Assembly: GCF_003002095.1 (NCBI RefSeq)
Contig: NZ_PVZC01000005.1
Location: forward strand, 372,001-436,000
Reading direction: 5' to 3'
DNA length: 64,000 nucleotides
From: Allonocardiopsis opalescens
GTDB taxonomy: Bacteria > Actinomycetota > Actinomycetes > Streptosporangiales > Streptosporangiaceae
Shown here: positions 1-8,441 of the stretch, in pieces
Layout: every line of letters begins with the position of its first letter
Numbering within the stretch: position 1 is the first letter of the stretch
The notes under the pieces: generated by a model
The model's input: only the letters and a program-made list of their open reading frames with translations
The model's database searches: none
What the model was told of the DNA's origin: nothing
Position numbers and translations under genes: made by a program

Positions 1-1
1 C

Positions 2-553
2 GCGCGGATGGCGATCACCGAGACCCACCGGCTGGTCCGCCTGGTGGAGGACCTGATGGAGGTCTCCCGCTTCGACGCCGGCACGGTGCGGCCGCGCCTG
101 GAGGAGGTCGACGTGGCCGGCGCGGTGCGCGACTGCCTGCGCGCCCGGGACTGGCTGGACCGGGTGGAGCTGACGGCGCCGGCGGAGTCGCGCTCGCGGC
201 TGGACCGGCGCCGGCTGGACGTCATCGTGGCCAATCTGGTCGGCAACGCCCTGCGGCACGGGGAGCCGCCGGTGCGCGTGGACGTGTCGGCCTCGCCCGG
301 GGAGGTCAGGATCGAGGTCACCGACGCCGGCCGCGGCCTGCCCGAGGACGTGCTGCCGCACGTCTTCGACCGCTTCTACAAGGCCGACGCCGCCCGCACC
401 CGCACCCCGGGCAGCGGGCTCGGCCTGGCGATCGCCCTGGAGAACGCCCGCCTGCACGGCGGCGATCTCACCGCGGGCAATGCCGACGGCGGCGGGGCGC
501 GCTTCGTGCTGCGGCTGCCCCGGGGCATGGCGGACCAGGTGGAGGACGGATGA
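2..553 (+). CDS. Sensor histidine kinase, C-terminal part (5' end outside window)
   Basis: This is the ATP-binding half of a two-component sensor kinase; the reading frame is open to the window edge, so the ATG at 8 is probably internal. The segment just after the dimerisation helix (LVEDLMEVSRFDAG) is followed by the N box (NLVGNALRHG), the G1 box (VTDAGRGLPEDVLPHVFDRFYKAD) and the G2 box (GSGLGLAIALENARLHGG) of an HATPase_c domain. The phosphoacceptor His and the sensor region must lie upstream. Its stop overlaps the start of the next lipoprotein gene by 4 bp (ATGA), so the two are translationally coupled, an arrangement known for actinobacterial envelope-sensing kinases with a GerMN lipoprotein partner. 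The signal it senses cannot be told from this fragment. Confidence 0.9.
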   Translation, partial: ARMAITETHRLVRLVEDLMEVSRFDAGTVRPRLEEVDVAGAVRDCLRARDWLDRVELTAPAESRSRLDRRRLDVIVANLVGNALRHGEPPVRVDVSASPGEVRIEVTDAGRGLPEDVLPHVFDRFYKADAARTRTPGSGLGLAIALENARLHGGDLTAGNADGGGARFVLRLPRGMADQVEDG

Positions 554-1044
554 GGCGGCTTTGGGCCGCGGCGGCCGTCGCGCTGCTCGCGCTCACCGGC
601 TGCGGGATCCAGCCGTCGGAGGTGACCGACGCCGGCGAGCCGCCCACGGGCGTGGCGCCCGGGGTGACGCTGTACTTCGTCGACCGGCGCGGCGAGCTGC
701 GGCCGCAGCCGCGGGAGACCGGCCGCCTGGGCACGATCCCCGACGCGCTGACGCTGCTGCTGCTCGGTCCGGGCGGCTTCGCGCCCGGCGACTCCGCGCT
801 GCGCACCGAGATCCCGCCGGTCGAGCACACGCGGGTCGAGGTGACGGTGGACGACGGCACGATCGAGCTCAGAGTGCCGCTGGCCGAGCACGAGCTGAGC
901 CCGCTCGGCATCGACCAGCTGGTCTGCACCGCGCTGGACGTGCACGTGCGGTCCGGCGGCTCACCGGCCACGACGGTGCGGATCCTGTTCACCGTGCCCG
1001 CCCCGGGCTCGGACCGGCCGCGGACCTGCCCGCTGATCGGGTGA
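550..1044 (+). CDS. GerMN-domain lipoprotein coupled to sensor kinase
   Basis: A 164-residue lipoprotein. The N-terminus is a lipoprotein signal peptide with the lipobox LTGC, placing the lipidated Cys at about residue 19. The mature part resembles a single GerMN domain (VTLYFVDRRGELRP near 40-53, then PDALTLLLLGPG, and a basic/acidic strand pattern ending TVRILFTVPAPG). GerMN domains occur in spore-germination GerM and in LpqB next to the MtrAB sensor system. The ATG overlaps the kinase stop, which supports an accessory role to that kinase at the outer face of the membrane. The stop codon directly abuts the stop codon of the convergent acyltransferase gene, with no base between them. Confidence 0.75.
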   Translation: MRRLWAAAAVALLALTGCGIQPSEVTDAGEPPTGVAPGVTLYFVDRRGELRPQPRETGRLGTIPDALTLLLLGPGGFAPGDSALRTEIPPVEHTRVEVTVDDGTIELRVPLAEHELSPLGIDQLVCTALDVHVRSGGSPATTVRILFTVPAPGSDRPRTCPLIG

Positions 1045-2265
1045 TCAGCCCAGCAGGCCGGTGTCGACGGCGGGCGGGGGCGGGGCGGGCAGCGCGAACC
1101 AGAGGGCGGCCAGACCCGCCATGAGCAGCGCGAAGACGAGCAGGCCGGTGCGCCCCCCGGCCCAGGCGGCGCGGAACCGGATCGGATCCTCCACCAGGTA
1201 CTTCGACAGCGCGGCCAGGCCGATCGACACCGCCCACACCATCGCCGTCCAGCCCCACCCGTCGAGCCCCGTCACCTGCGGCGACAGCAGCACGATGACC
1301 GGCCAGTGCCACAGGTACAGGCTGTAGGAGACCAGCCCCAGCCACCGCAGCGGCCCCCAGGCCAGAGCCCGCGCCACCGCCGTCCGCGGTGCCCGCGCGC
1401 ACACCGCGATCAGCAGCGCGGACGCGAGCGAGTGCGCGAACAGGCCGCCGGTGTACAGCCACGGCTGGCCGGTGCCGTGGACCAGCGCCCAGGCCGCGCC
1501 GATACCGGCCGCGAGCAGCGCCGCCGCCGGGCCCGGCCGGCGGCCGAGGACGCGGTCGAGCGCGGCACGCGCCGGCCGGGTGGCGGCCAGCGCGCCCAGC
1601 AGCAGCGAGAAGGCCCGGGTGTCGGTACCGGTGTAGACCCGGGTCGGATCCGCCGGGTCGGCCAGGACCGCCATCAGCACCAGCGAGCCGACCGAGATCA
1701 GTGCCGCGGCCACCGCGACCCGGCGGTCCGCGCGGCCCCCGGCCCCGGTCCGGGCGAGGACCAGCACGAGCAGCGGCCACACCAGGTAGAACTGCTCCTC
1801 GACCGCGATGCTCCACAGATGCCCGAACACCCGCGCCGCGCCGAGGCGGTCCCAGTAGCCCGCCGATTCCGCGAGCAGATGCCAGTTGACCAGGTTCAGC
1901 TGCACCCACGGGCCGTCCGCGAGCGTCGTCCTGACCAGGCCGGGCGGCCCGACCGCCCAGACCGCCACGGTGACGCCGGCCAGCATGACCGCCAAGGCCG
2001 GCAGCAGCCGCCGGACCCGGCGCCCCCAGAAACCGGGCAGCGACACGGTCCCCGTCGCCGCCACCTCCCGCAGCAGCAGACCGGTGATCAGATACCCGGA
2101 CAGCGCGAAGAACAGGTCCACCCCGAGGAAGCCCCCCGGCAGCAGACCGGTATGGAAGAGCAGCACCCCGGTGATGGCCGCGCCGCGCAGCCCGTCCAGC
2201 GCCGGCAGATGCCGCTTCGGCCCGGCGGACGACGGGGCCGGCGCGGCCGGCTGCACCTCAGTCAT
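1045..2265 (-). CDS. Membrane acyltransferase, family 3 (OafA/YrhL type)
   Basis: An integral membrane acyltransferase of about 406 residues that would transfer acyl groups to an extracellular glycan or lipid acceptor. Family hallmarks are visible: LDGLRGAAITGVLLFH near the N-terminus, FLGVDLFFALSGYLITG, the basic loop GRRVRRLLPALAV, and HLWSIAVEEQFYLVWPLL, followed by a series of hydrophobic segments up to a C-terminal helix with VEDPIRFR. The frame extends upstream to 2847, but family homology begins at MTEVQPAAP (ATG at 2265), so that start is used. No SGNH domain is attached, so it is the short form. The acceptor is unknown. Confidence 0.88.
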   Translation of the reverse strand: MTEVQPAAPAPSSAGPKRHLPALDGLRGAAITGVLLFHTGLLPGGFLGVDLFFALSGYLITGLLLREVAATGTVSLPGFWGRRVRRLLPALAVMLAGVTVAVWAVGPPGLVRTTLADGPWVQLNLVNWHLLAESAGYWDRLGAARVFGHLWSIAVEEQFYLVWPLLVLVLARTGAGGRADRRVAVAAALISVGSLVLMAVLADPADPTRVYTGTDTRAFSLLLGALAATRPARAALDRVLGRRPGPAAALLAAGIGAAWALVHGTGQPWLYTGGLFAHSLASALLIAVCARAPRTAVARALAWGPLRWLGLVSYSLYLWHWPVIVLLSPQVTGLDGWGWTAMVWAVSIGLAALSKYLVEDPIRFRAAWAGGRTGLLVFALLMAGLAALWFALPAPPPPAVDTGLLG

Positions 2266-2540
2266 GGCACCGACTGTGGCGGCCCTGTGTCCGGATCCCG
2301 TCCGCACCAGGTCGCGATCGTGTCCCGGCCGGGCGCGGTGCCGGAAGCACCGCTGTACCGCGTGTGCGCCTGGTCCGGTCGAGTGGCGCGGGCGGGGCGG
2401 GTCAGCGACTTTGACCAGCACGAACGACTGGTGCGGCCCCACCGTCCGCAGACGACGCCGGGCCCGGGTCCGGCCGCAGGGACGTCCTCCGCAGAGCCGC
2501 GCCGGCCGAACCCGGGCGGGCGCCCGCGCCCGGCTCGGCC

Positions 2541-2683
2541 GAGTTTGGCCCGTTCCGCGTCGACATCCCGCAGGGCGGCCTCGACGCGCTGGCCGACCGG
2601 CTCGCGTCGGTGCGCCGGCCCGACGAATCACCGGGCGCCGGCTGGGCTCGACGCCTCCCGCACCACCCGCGGCCAGGCACCGC
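2541..2683 (+). pseudogene. Remnant of epoxide hydrolase N-terminal domain
   Basis: In the frame starting at 2541 the DNA reads PFRVDIPQGGLDALADRLAS followed by VRRPDESPGAGW. This closely resembles the start of actinobacterial epoxide hydrolases (EHN domain, typically [26 protein letters not shown]). Similarity stops after about 35 codons and no alpha/beta-hydrolase body follows, so only a relic of the 5' end remains. The whole 2266-2901 interval otherwise holds no supported gene; it includes the acyltransferase promoter side and the 3' flank of the sigma-factor gene. Confidence 0.55.
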
Positions 2684-2901
2684 CGCGTAAGACCGCGCAG
2701 GCCGAGATCGTGGCTGCACGACCCGGCGATCCGGGCGAACCTGAGAAACCGGTCCGCCGGCGGTTCCGCCCCCGTCACGGAGGAAGCGCCATCCTTCGGA
2801 TGCGGACGCGGCACCACGGCGACGAAGGGCTCGCGCGGCCGGCGCACGAGCGGCTGGTGGAGCCGGCCATCCGCGCGATACCGGCGGCTGAGCGCGGCCG
2901 G

Positions 2902-4188
2902 TCAGCCCAGCTCGGCGAGCCTGCGTTCCAGTACGGTCCGCTCGCTCTCGTTGCCGCACAGCTCCGCGGCCCGCCGCAGTTCGGCGCGGGCCTCGTCGGT
3001 GCGGCCCAGGCGGGCGAGCAGTTCGCCGCGGACGTTGGGCAGCAGGTGGGATCCGGCCAGCTGCCCGGCGTCCGCCAGCCCGTCCACGATCGGCAGCGCC
3101 GCGGCGGGGCCGCGCGCCATCGAGACCGCGACGGCTCGGTTCAGGTCGACCACGGGCGAGGGCGCGAGGCGGCCGAGCGCCTCGTAGATGAGCACGACGC
3201 GCTCCCAGTCCGTCGCGTCGACGGACGCGGCGACGGCGTGGCACTCGGCGATCGCGGCCTGCAGGCCGTAGGCGCCCAGGCCCCGTCCGGCCCGCTCCGC
3301 GCGGGCCAGCGCGGCCCGCCCCCGGCGGATCGCGGCGCGGTCCCAGCGGGTGCGGTCCTGGTGTTCGAGCAGCACCGGCCGCCCGTCGGGCCCGGTGCGG
3401 GCCGGGAAGCGCGCCGCGGTCAGTTCGAGCAGCGCCAGCAGGCCGTGCACCTCGGGCTCGTCCGGCATCAGCCGGCTCAGGATCCGGGCGAGGCGCTGCG
3501 CCTCACCCGCGAGGTCGAAGCGGATCAGCTCACGCCCGGAGCTGGCCGAGGACCCCTCGGTGAAGATCAGGTAGACCACACTGAGCACCGAGCCGAGCCG
3601 TTCGGCCCGCTCCTCGGGCGGCGGCACCCGGAACGGCACCCGGGCCGCGCCGAGCGTCTTCTTCGCCCGGGTGATGCGCGCCTGCACGGTCGCCGTCGGA
3701 ACCAGGAAGGCCCTGGCGATCTCGTCGCTGGTCAGACCGCCGACCACCCGCAGGGTCAGCGCCACCCGAGCCTCCCGCGACAGCACCGGATGGCACGAGG
3801 TGAACATCAGCGCCAGCACGTCGTCGTCGATCTGGTCGGGGTCCCACAGCACGTCAGGCGCCTCCCGGACCGGATCGGACGGGGCACTGCCCGTGACGGC
3901 CCCTCCCTCGCCCAGGTCCTGGGCGAGGGAGGCGTACCTGTCGTCAAGGGCGGAGCGCCGCCGGAAGGCGTCGATCGCCCGGCGCCGGCCCACGGTGAGC
4001 AGCCAGCCCGCGGGCTTGTGCGGCACCCCGTCGCGCGGCCAGCTGACCAGCGCCTCGGCCAGCGCCTCCTGCGCCAGATCCTCCGCCAAGGCGAAGTCCC
4101 CGGTATACCGCGCGAGCGCCCCGACGATCCGCGCGGACTCGATCCGCCACACGGCGGCGACGGCCTCACGACCGGTCGGATCGGCCAT
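2902..4188 (-). CDS. ECF sigma factor of the ECF42 type with C-terminal extension
   Basis: A 428-residue RNA polymerase sigma factor. Region 2 is in the first 85 residues (ALARYTGDFALAEDLAQEAL, then GWLLTVGRRRAIDAFRRR) and region 4 near 130-175 (LTLRVVGGLTSDEIARAFLV, TVQARITRAKKTL). The C-terminal 240 residues are the helical, TPR-like DUF6596-type extension that defines ECF42 (for example HGLLALLELTAARFPAR and VVDLNRAVAVSMARG). ECF42 factors are known to occur with a DGPF/YCII-domain gene instead of an anti-sigma factor. Here that partner lies 21 bp upstream on the same strand, consistent with a two-gene operon. No anti-sigma gene is present. Confidence 0.93.
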   Translation of the reverse strand: MADPTGREAVAAVWRIESARIVGALARYTGDFALAEDLAQEALAEALVSWPRDGVPHKPAGWLLTVGRRRAIDAFRRRSALDDRYASLAQDLGEGGAVTGSAPSDPVREAPDVLWDPDQIDDDVLALMFTSCHPVLSREARVALTLRVVGGLTSDEIARAFLVPTATVQARITRAKKTLGAARVPFRVPPPEERAERLGSVLSVVYLIFTEGSSASSGRELIRFDLAGEAQRLARILSRLMPDEPEVHGLLALLELTAARFPARTGPDGRPVLLEHQDRTRWDRAAIRRGRAALARAERAGRGLGAYGLQAAIAECHAVAASVDATDWERVVLIYEALGRLAPSPVVDLNRAVAVSMARGPAAALPIVDGLADAGQLAGSHLLPNVRGELLARLGRTDEARAELRRAAELCGNESERTVLERRLAELG

Positions 4189-4209
4189 CTCTCGCTCTCC
4201 GCACTCCGC

Positions 4210-4629
4210 TCACAGCTGCCCGGTCGCCTCGCGCCAGGCCCGCTCCTGCTGGATCCACTCGTTGTCCTGCGGAAACTCATCGATCGTGGTGACCCGGCGG
4301 ATCTCGGTCTTGAAGCCCGGCCCCGTCAGCGGCGCCCGCTTCGCCCACTCGACGGCCTCCTCCTTCGACGCCACATTGAGGATGTAGAACCCGCCGAACA
4401 GCTCCTTGGTCTCCCCGTAAGGCCCATCGGTCACCACGGGCGGCTCAGCCGAGTGGTCCACCACCACACCCTCGGCCGCGTCGTCCAGCCCCTCGGCGGC
4501 GAGCAGCACCCCGGCCCGGATCATCTCCTGGTTGAACCGCCCGACCGTCGCGATCATCTCGGTGAAATCCGCCTCCGCCATCCCCGCGAAAGCCTCATCG
4601 GTCGCCCGCATGATCAGCATGTACTTCAT
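4210..4629 (-). CDS. YCII/DGPF-domain protein, partner of ECF42 sigma factor
   Basis: A small cytoplasmic protein of about 139 residues beginning MKYMLIMRATDEAF. It contains the family signature TDGPYGETKELFGGFYILNV (DGPF motif in its DGPY form) with the alternating strand/helix pattern of a ferredoxin-like YCII fold. The frame opens further upstream at 4680, but the start at 4629 has a plausible ribosome-binding site (GGGAGA) and matches the usual family N-terminus. It is the first gene of the pair with the downstream ECF42 factor. DGPF proteins are regular genomic partners and target-promoter genes of ECF42 factors; their biochemical role is unresolved. Confidence 0.9.
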   Translation of the reverse strand: MKYMLIMRATDEAFAGMAEADFTEMIATVGRFNQEMIRAGVLLAAEGLDDAAEGVVVDHSAEPPVVTDGPYGETKELFGGFYILNVASKEEAVEWAKRAPLTGPGFKTEIRRVTTIDEFPQDNEWIQQERAWREATGQL

Positions 4630-5137
4630 GGTTCCGTCTCCCTGACTCGCCCGGGCCGCTCTCCCGGCCCGCTCACCCATAGGTCGAACGGAAGCCGTCC
4701 CCGATCGACACGGCGGCGGCAGAATCCTGCCAGAATTCCGGCCGCCCGGCTGAGGACGGGACGCGACCGCTCTCAGCTGCGATGTTGCGGCTCCTACCCG
4801 GAAAGGATCCGGTCCGAGAGGTCGTCACGGCTCTTCGGGGGCGTCCGGCGACGTCCGGGACGCGGCAAGTCCGTCCCCGGCGCGGGCGCACTCGTCCCGC
4901 GAGGCGGCGCATCGGTCGTGGCCGACCCGGCGACCGCCGGTTCCGGCGGACCTGGACCGAACACCGACACTCCTCGGCGCGAACACCCCGTCCGGCGGCT
5001 GTTTCCGGCAAAAAAGAGCAGAAAATCCGCTGTAACGGGTTCTCTCCGCGAATGCCGGTCTCTAGGCTCTGTGAACGTCATGTGACCCTCTGTCCACGTT
5101 CCGTGTTCTTCGCGTGGACGGCCTGAGGAGGCGTGCC
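4630..5137. other. Divergent intergenic region
   Basis: This interval lies between the outward-facing DGPF/ECF42 operon and the S33 peptidase gene. No coding sequence is convincing. A TAGGCT hexamer at 5063-5068 could be a -10 element for the peptidase. A 6-bp inverted repeat, GAACGT/ACGTTC, sits at 5073-5078 and 5096-5101. Confidence 0.4.
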
Positions 5138-6754
5138 TTGGTTCCGTTCGGTGGGAGACGCGGCGGCCGGGTGCTCGCCGCCGGTGCCGCGGTGCTCGTG
5201 GCGGCGGGTGCCCTGAGCGGCGGGACGGCCTCGGCCGCGTCCGCTGCCGGCGGGCTCGCGGACTTCTACCGGCAGCCGGTCGAGTGGTCGGCCTGTACCG
5301 AGGAGGCTCTGGCCGGGCTGGAGTGCGCGACGGTGGTGGTGCCCATGGACTACGCCGAGCCCGGCGGGGAGCGGATCGAGGTGGCGCTCAGCCGCGCGCC
5401 CGCCGCCGATCCGGGCCGGCGGCGCGGTGTGCTGCTGCTCAACCCCGGCGGGCCGGGCGCGGAGGGCCGCAGCCTGCCGGCCCTGTACCAGGGGCAGCCG
5501 ATCACCGAGGTCTACGACCTGATCGGCTTCGACCCGCGCGGGATCGGTGCGTCCACCCCGCTGAACTGCGACGCTCCCGAGCCCGGCCCCAACGACGTGT
5601 CGTCGCGGCCCACCGACGCCCAGCTGCCGGAGTTCGCCCGGCTCGCCCGCGCGTACGAGGCGAGCTGCGAGCGGGCCGGCGGCGAATTCCGCCGGCACGT
5701 CAGCACGGCCAACACCGCCCGCGACATGGACGTGGTCCGCGCCGCGCTCGGCGAGGAGCGGATCAACTACCTGGGCTACTCCTACGGCACGTACCTCGGC
5801 GCGGTGTACGGCAGCCTGTTCCCCGAGCGGCTGGACCGCAGCGTGCTGGACTCCTCGATCCACCCCGACCGGATCTGGCGCGACACCTGGCGGGCGACGG
5901 CACCCGCCGTCACCCGCAATGTGGACCGCTTCGCCCGCTGGGCCGCCGAGCGCGACGGCACCTACGGCCTCGGCGGCTCACCGGACGCGGTGCGCGCCAC
6001 CATCGAAGAGATCGCGGCCGCAGCGCACCAGGAGCCGGTCGACGGGATGGACCGGACCGCTTTCGACGGATTCGTCGGCAGGCAGGCCCGCTGGCAGGCG
6101 GAGTGGGACCTGTTCGCCGAGACCCTGGCCGGGCTGCGCTCGCCGTCCGCACGCGACGCCGCCGACGCCGCCGAGGCGGTGCTGCTGGCCGAGGCGGCCG
6201 AGCCGCAGCCCTGGTCGCGGGCGACCTTCACCGCCGTCATGTGCGAGGCCGACTGGCCCGCCGGGCTCGGCGGCTACTACCGCGAAATGCGCGAGTACCG
6301 CACCGAACACCCGTACGGCATGGGCGTGATGGCCGTGGCGCCCGACCCGTGCACCTTCCGTTCCTTCACCCCGCCCGAACCTCCGGTGGAGCTGCGCCGC
6401 GACGGCCACCCGCGCGGTCTGGTCATCCAGGCCGAGTACGACTCGCAGACCGTCTACGCGGGCGGCCCCGCCATGGCACGCGAACTGGGCGCCGGCCTGG
6501 TCACCATCGCCGACGACGGCGGCCACGCCTTCTACGCCGTCCGCGGCGAGGGCTACGGCTGCGTGGACGCGCACGTGAACCGCTACCTGGTGGACGGCGT
6601 CCTCCCGCGCGGCGGAGCGGTGTGCCCGGGACTGCCCGCACCCGACGTACCGTCCGACGACGAGCCGGGATCCGCGCCGACAGCCGCCCAGGGCGACCTC
6701 GCCGAGCGCATGGCCCGGGCCGTCGAGACGCGCGGCGGCCTCCCGACCGGCTGA
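5138..6754 (+). CDS. Secreted alpha/beta-hydrolase, S33 family tripeptidyl aminopeptidase-like
   Basis: An exported exopeptidase-type hydrolase of about 538 residues. A basic N-terminus and hydrophobic stretch (RVLAAGAAVLVAAGALSGGT) ending in ASAASAAGG form a signal peptide. Oxyanion region LLLNPGGPG is near 99-107, the nucleophile elbow GYSYG has Ser at about 215, the acid is probably the Asp in IQAEYDSQT, and the base is the His in DDGGHAFY. A TAP-like C-terminal domain is present. The start chosen is TTG at 5138, because AGGAGG at 5126-5131 lies 6 bases upstream; the GTG at 5114 gives eight more residues but has no such site. It probably cuts short peptides outside the cell. A hairpin follows the gene. 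Confidence 0.88.
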   Translation: MVPFGGRRGGRVLAAGAAVLVAAGALSGGTASAASAAGGLADFYRQPVEWSACTEEALAGLECATVVVPMDYAEPGGERIEVALSRAPAADPGRRRGVLLLNPGGPGAEGRSLPALYQGQPITEVYDLIGFDPRGIGASTPLNCDAPEPGPNDVSSRPTDAQLPEFARLARAYEASCERAGGEFRRHVSTANTARDMDVVRAALGEERINYLGYSYGTYLGAVYGSLFPERLDRSVLDSSIHPDRIWRDTWRATAPAVTRNVDRFARWAAERDGTYGLGGSPDAVRATIEEIAAAAHQEPVDGMDRTAFDGFVGRQARWQAEWDLFAETLAGLRSPSARDAADAAEAVLLAEAAEPQPWSRATFTAVMCEADWPAGLGGYYREMREYRTEHPYGMGVMAVAPDPCTFRSFTPPEPPVELRRDGHPRGLVIQAEYDSQTVYAGGPAMARELGAGLVTIADDGGHAFYAVRGEGYGCVDAHVNRYLVDGVLPRGGAVCPGLPAPDVPSDDEPGSAPTAAQGDLAERMARAVETRGGLPTG

Positions 6755-6761
6755 CCGTGCC

Positions 6762-6798
6762 CGTCCGCTCCGCCGTACTACGGGCGGAGGCGCGGACG
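6762..6798. terminator. Hairpin between convergent genes
   Basis: Arms at 6762-6774 and 6783-6798 pair through CGTCCGC and TCCGCC with a small bulge, between the stop of the peptidase gene and the stop of the convergent MarR gene. No T-tract follows, as is usual in high-G+C actinomycetes. Confidence 0.55.
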
Positions 6799-6858
6799 TG
6801 CGGCGCTACCGTGCTCCGCCAACGGCGGGCCGGTCGGCCGTCGCCGTGCCGAGGCGGA

Positions 6859-7317
6859 TCAGTCGCCGCGCACCTGCTCGGCCAGCGGTTTCAGGGTCGG
6901 GTCGGTGGCGGCGGCGGCGAGAGCGCGTTCGAGGACGGCCCGGTGGGTGGGGCGGGCCTGGGCGACCAGTTCGCGGCCGCGAGCGGTGATCTGGGTGTAG
7001 ACGCCGCGCCGGTCGGTCGGGCACAGGAAGCGTTCGGTGAGGCCGGCGCGCTCCAGGCGGGCGACCAGGCGGCTGACCGAACTCTGCTTGAGCGGGATCG
7101 CGTCGGCGAGGGCCTGCTGGCGCAGGTGGCCGCCGTCATCGGAGTAGGCCAGCGCCGCGAGGGCGGCGTACTCGGACGCGGAGATGCCGTGCTCGGCCTG
7201 CAGGGCGCGGTCCAGGGCGTCGTGGGTGGCCGCTTCCAGCCGCCGCAGCGCCTGCCAGCGCTCCTCCAGGGGCGACGGCAGTTCGATCCGCGGGCCGCGG
7301 GCGCCGGCTGGCGGCAT
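6859..7317 (-). CDS. MarR family transcriptional regulator
   Basis: A 152-residue winged-helix regulator. The MarR fold is visible: dimerisation helix (RWQALRRLEAATHDALDRAL), HISASEYAALAALAY-type helix, recognition region LADAIPLKQSSVSRLVARLE, wing with PTDRRGVYTQIT, and a C-terminal dimerisation helix. The ATG has a strong ribosome-binding site (GAGGAGG). It is divergently transcribed from an NAD-dependent epimerase gene, and the shared 98-bp spacer carries two TCTATGCATA elements. By family precedent it likely represses both genes and is released by a small phenolic or oxidative signal; that ligand is not evident here. Confidence 0.92.
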   Translation of the reverse strand: MPPAGARGPRIELPSPLEERWQALRRLEAATHDALDRALQAEHGISASEYAALAALAYSDDGGHLRQQALADAIPLKQSSVSRLVARLERAGLTERFLCPTDRRGVYTQITARGRELVAQARPTHRAVLERALAAAATDPTLKPLAEQVRGD

Positions 7318-7370
7318 GGGCGTCCTCCTCGCTCAGCGGCAAGTTTGACACAGATTCCATGCACAGACAA

Positions 7371-7404
7371 TCTATGCATATACAAATTCTGTCTATGCAT
7401 AGAT
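7371..7404. promoter_or_regulatory. Probable MarR operators (two TCTATGCATA elements)
   Basis: A perfect 12-bp palindrome, TCTATGCATAGA, sits at 7393-7404, and a near copy, TCTATGCATATA, at 7371-7382. The copies start exactly 22 bp apart, about two helical turns. They lie between the divergent MarR and epimerase genes, the second just upstream of the GGGGG ribosome-binding site of the epimerase. This is an arrangement expected for autoregulation plus control of the neighbour. Confidence 0.65.
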
Positions 7405-7415
7405 CGGGGGCGCCC

Positions 7416-8375
7416 ATGGACGTCTTCCTCACCGGCGCGACGGGCTACATCGGCGGTTCGGTCGCGCACCGGCTGCTGCGGGCCGGCCACCGCGTCACCG
7501 GGCTGGCGCGCACCCCCGAGAAGGCGGCGGCGCTCGGCCGCCTCGGCGTCGAGCCCGTACTCGGCACGCTGGAGGACCGCGAGCTGCTCATCGAGCGGGC
7601 CCGCGCCGCCGACGCCGTCGTCAACGCCGCCGACAGCGACCACCGGGGCGCCGTGGAGGCGCTGGTCGACGCGCTCGCGGGATCGGGCAAGCCCCTGCTG
7701 CACACCAGCGGATCGAGCATCGTCGGCACCGACTCCCGCGGCGAGGCGTCCGACGAGGTCTTCGGCGAGGAGATCCTGAACGAGGGCTCGGCCTGGCGGC
7801 CCGCCGCCGACAAGCGGGCACGGGTGGCGATCGACCGCCACGTCCTGGCCGCCGCCGACCGTGCCGTCCGATCGGTGGTCCTGTGCAACACGATGATCTA
7901 CGGCCACGGACGCGGCCTGGCCCGCGACAGCGTGCAGATCCCCGCCCTTGTCCGGCAGGCGCGACGGAGCGGAACCGTCCGCCGGATCGGCCCCGGCCGC
8001 AACATCTGGTCCAACGTCCACGTCGACGACATGGCCGACCTCTACCTGCTCGCCCTGGAGGCGGCCCCAGCGGGATCGTTCTACTTCGTCGAGAACGGCG
8101 AAGCCTCCTTCGCCGACCTCGCCGACGCCATCGCCGCGTCCCTCGGCTCGGACCGCGCCGAGCCCTGGCCCATCGACGCCGCCATCGCCGAGTGGGGCCG
8201 CGAACTAGCCGTCTTCGCCCTCGGCTCCAACAGCCGGGTACGGGGCGAACGCGCCCGCACCCACCTCGGCTGGCGGCCCCGCGCCCTCTCCGCCCTGGAG
8301 TGGATCAGGTCCGAACTGGCGGTCCCGCCCGCCGCGGACCGCGACGCCCCGTCCGCCGAGACGCGCGGCCGCTGA
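7416..8375 (+). CDS. NAD-dependent epimerase/dehydratase family protein (extended-SDR)
   Basis: A 319-residue Rossmann-fold enzyme starting MDVFLTGATGYIGGSVAHRL, with the dinucleotide motif TGATGYIG at residues 6-13. It keeps a Ser-rich active-site strand (LLHTSGSSIVG), but the usual YxxxK is poorly conserved around EEILNEGSAWRPAADKRARV, so it may be an atypical SDR that acts as a reductase or an NAD(P)-sensing protein. The start at 7416 follows GGGGG and matches the family; an upstream in-frame ATG at 7359 lies inside the operator region and is unlikely. It is divergent from, and probably regulated by, the MarR protein. The substrate is unknown. Confidence 0.85.
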   Translation: MDVFLTGATGYIGGSVAHRLLRAGHRVTGLARTPEKAAALGRLGVEPVLGTLEDRELLIERARAADAVVNAADSDHRGAVEALVDALAGSGKPLLHTSGSSIVGTDSRGEASDEVFGEEILNEGSAWRPAADKRARVAIDRHVLAAADRAVRSVVLCNTMIYGHGRGLARDSVQIPALVRQARRSGTVRRIGPGRNIWSNVHVDDMADLYLLALEAAPAGSFYFVENGEASFADLADAIAASLGSDRAEPWPIDAAIAEWGRELAVFALGSNSRVRGERARTHLGWRPRALSALEWIRSELAVPPAADRDAPSAETRGR

Positions 8376-8381
8376 CCCGGT

Positions 8382-8429
8382 CCGGCGGGCGGGCGACCGG
8401 GGGTCTTCCCCCGGTCGCCCGCCCGCCGG
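8382..8429. terminator. Perfect 22-bp stem, bidirectional terminator
   Basis: The arms 8382-8403 and 8408-8429 are perfect reverse complements of 22 bp around a TCTT tetraloop. The hairpin lies between the ends of two convergent genes (epimerase stop 8375, serine hydrolase stop 8442), so it can stop transcription from both sides. Confidence 0.85.
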
Positions 8430-8441
8430 CGGTTCGGACGT

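Noticed and set aside
1306-5085. Very long open frame of 1259 codons on the plus strand
   Set aside because: It is the antisense shadow of the acyltransferase and sigma-factor genes, with Arg/Pro/Gln-rich composition and no domain.
8382-8429. Perfect 22-bp inverted repeat as a possible regulator site or IS end
   Set aside because: Its position exactly between two convergent stop codons and tetraloop structure are fully explained by a bidirectional terminator.
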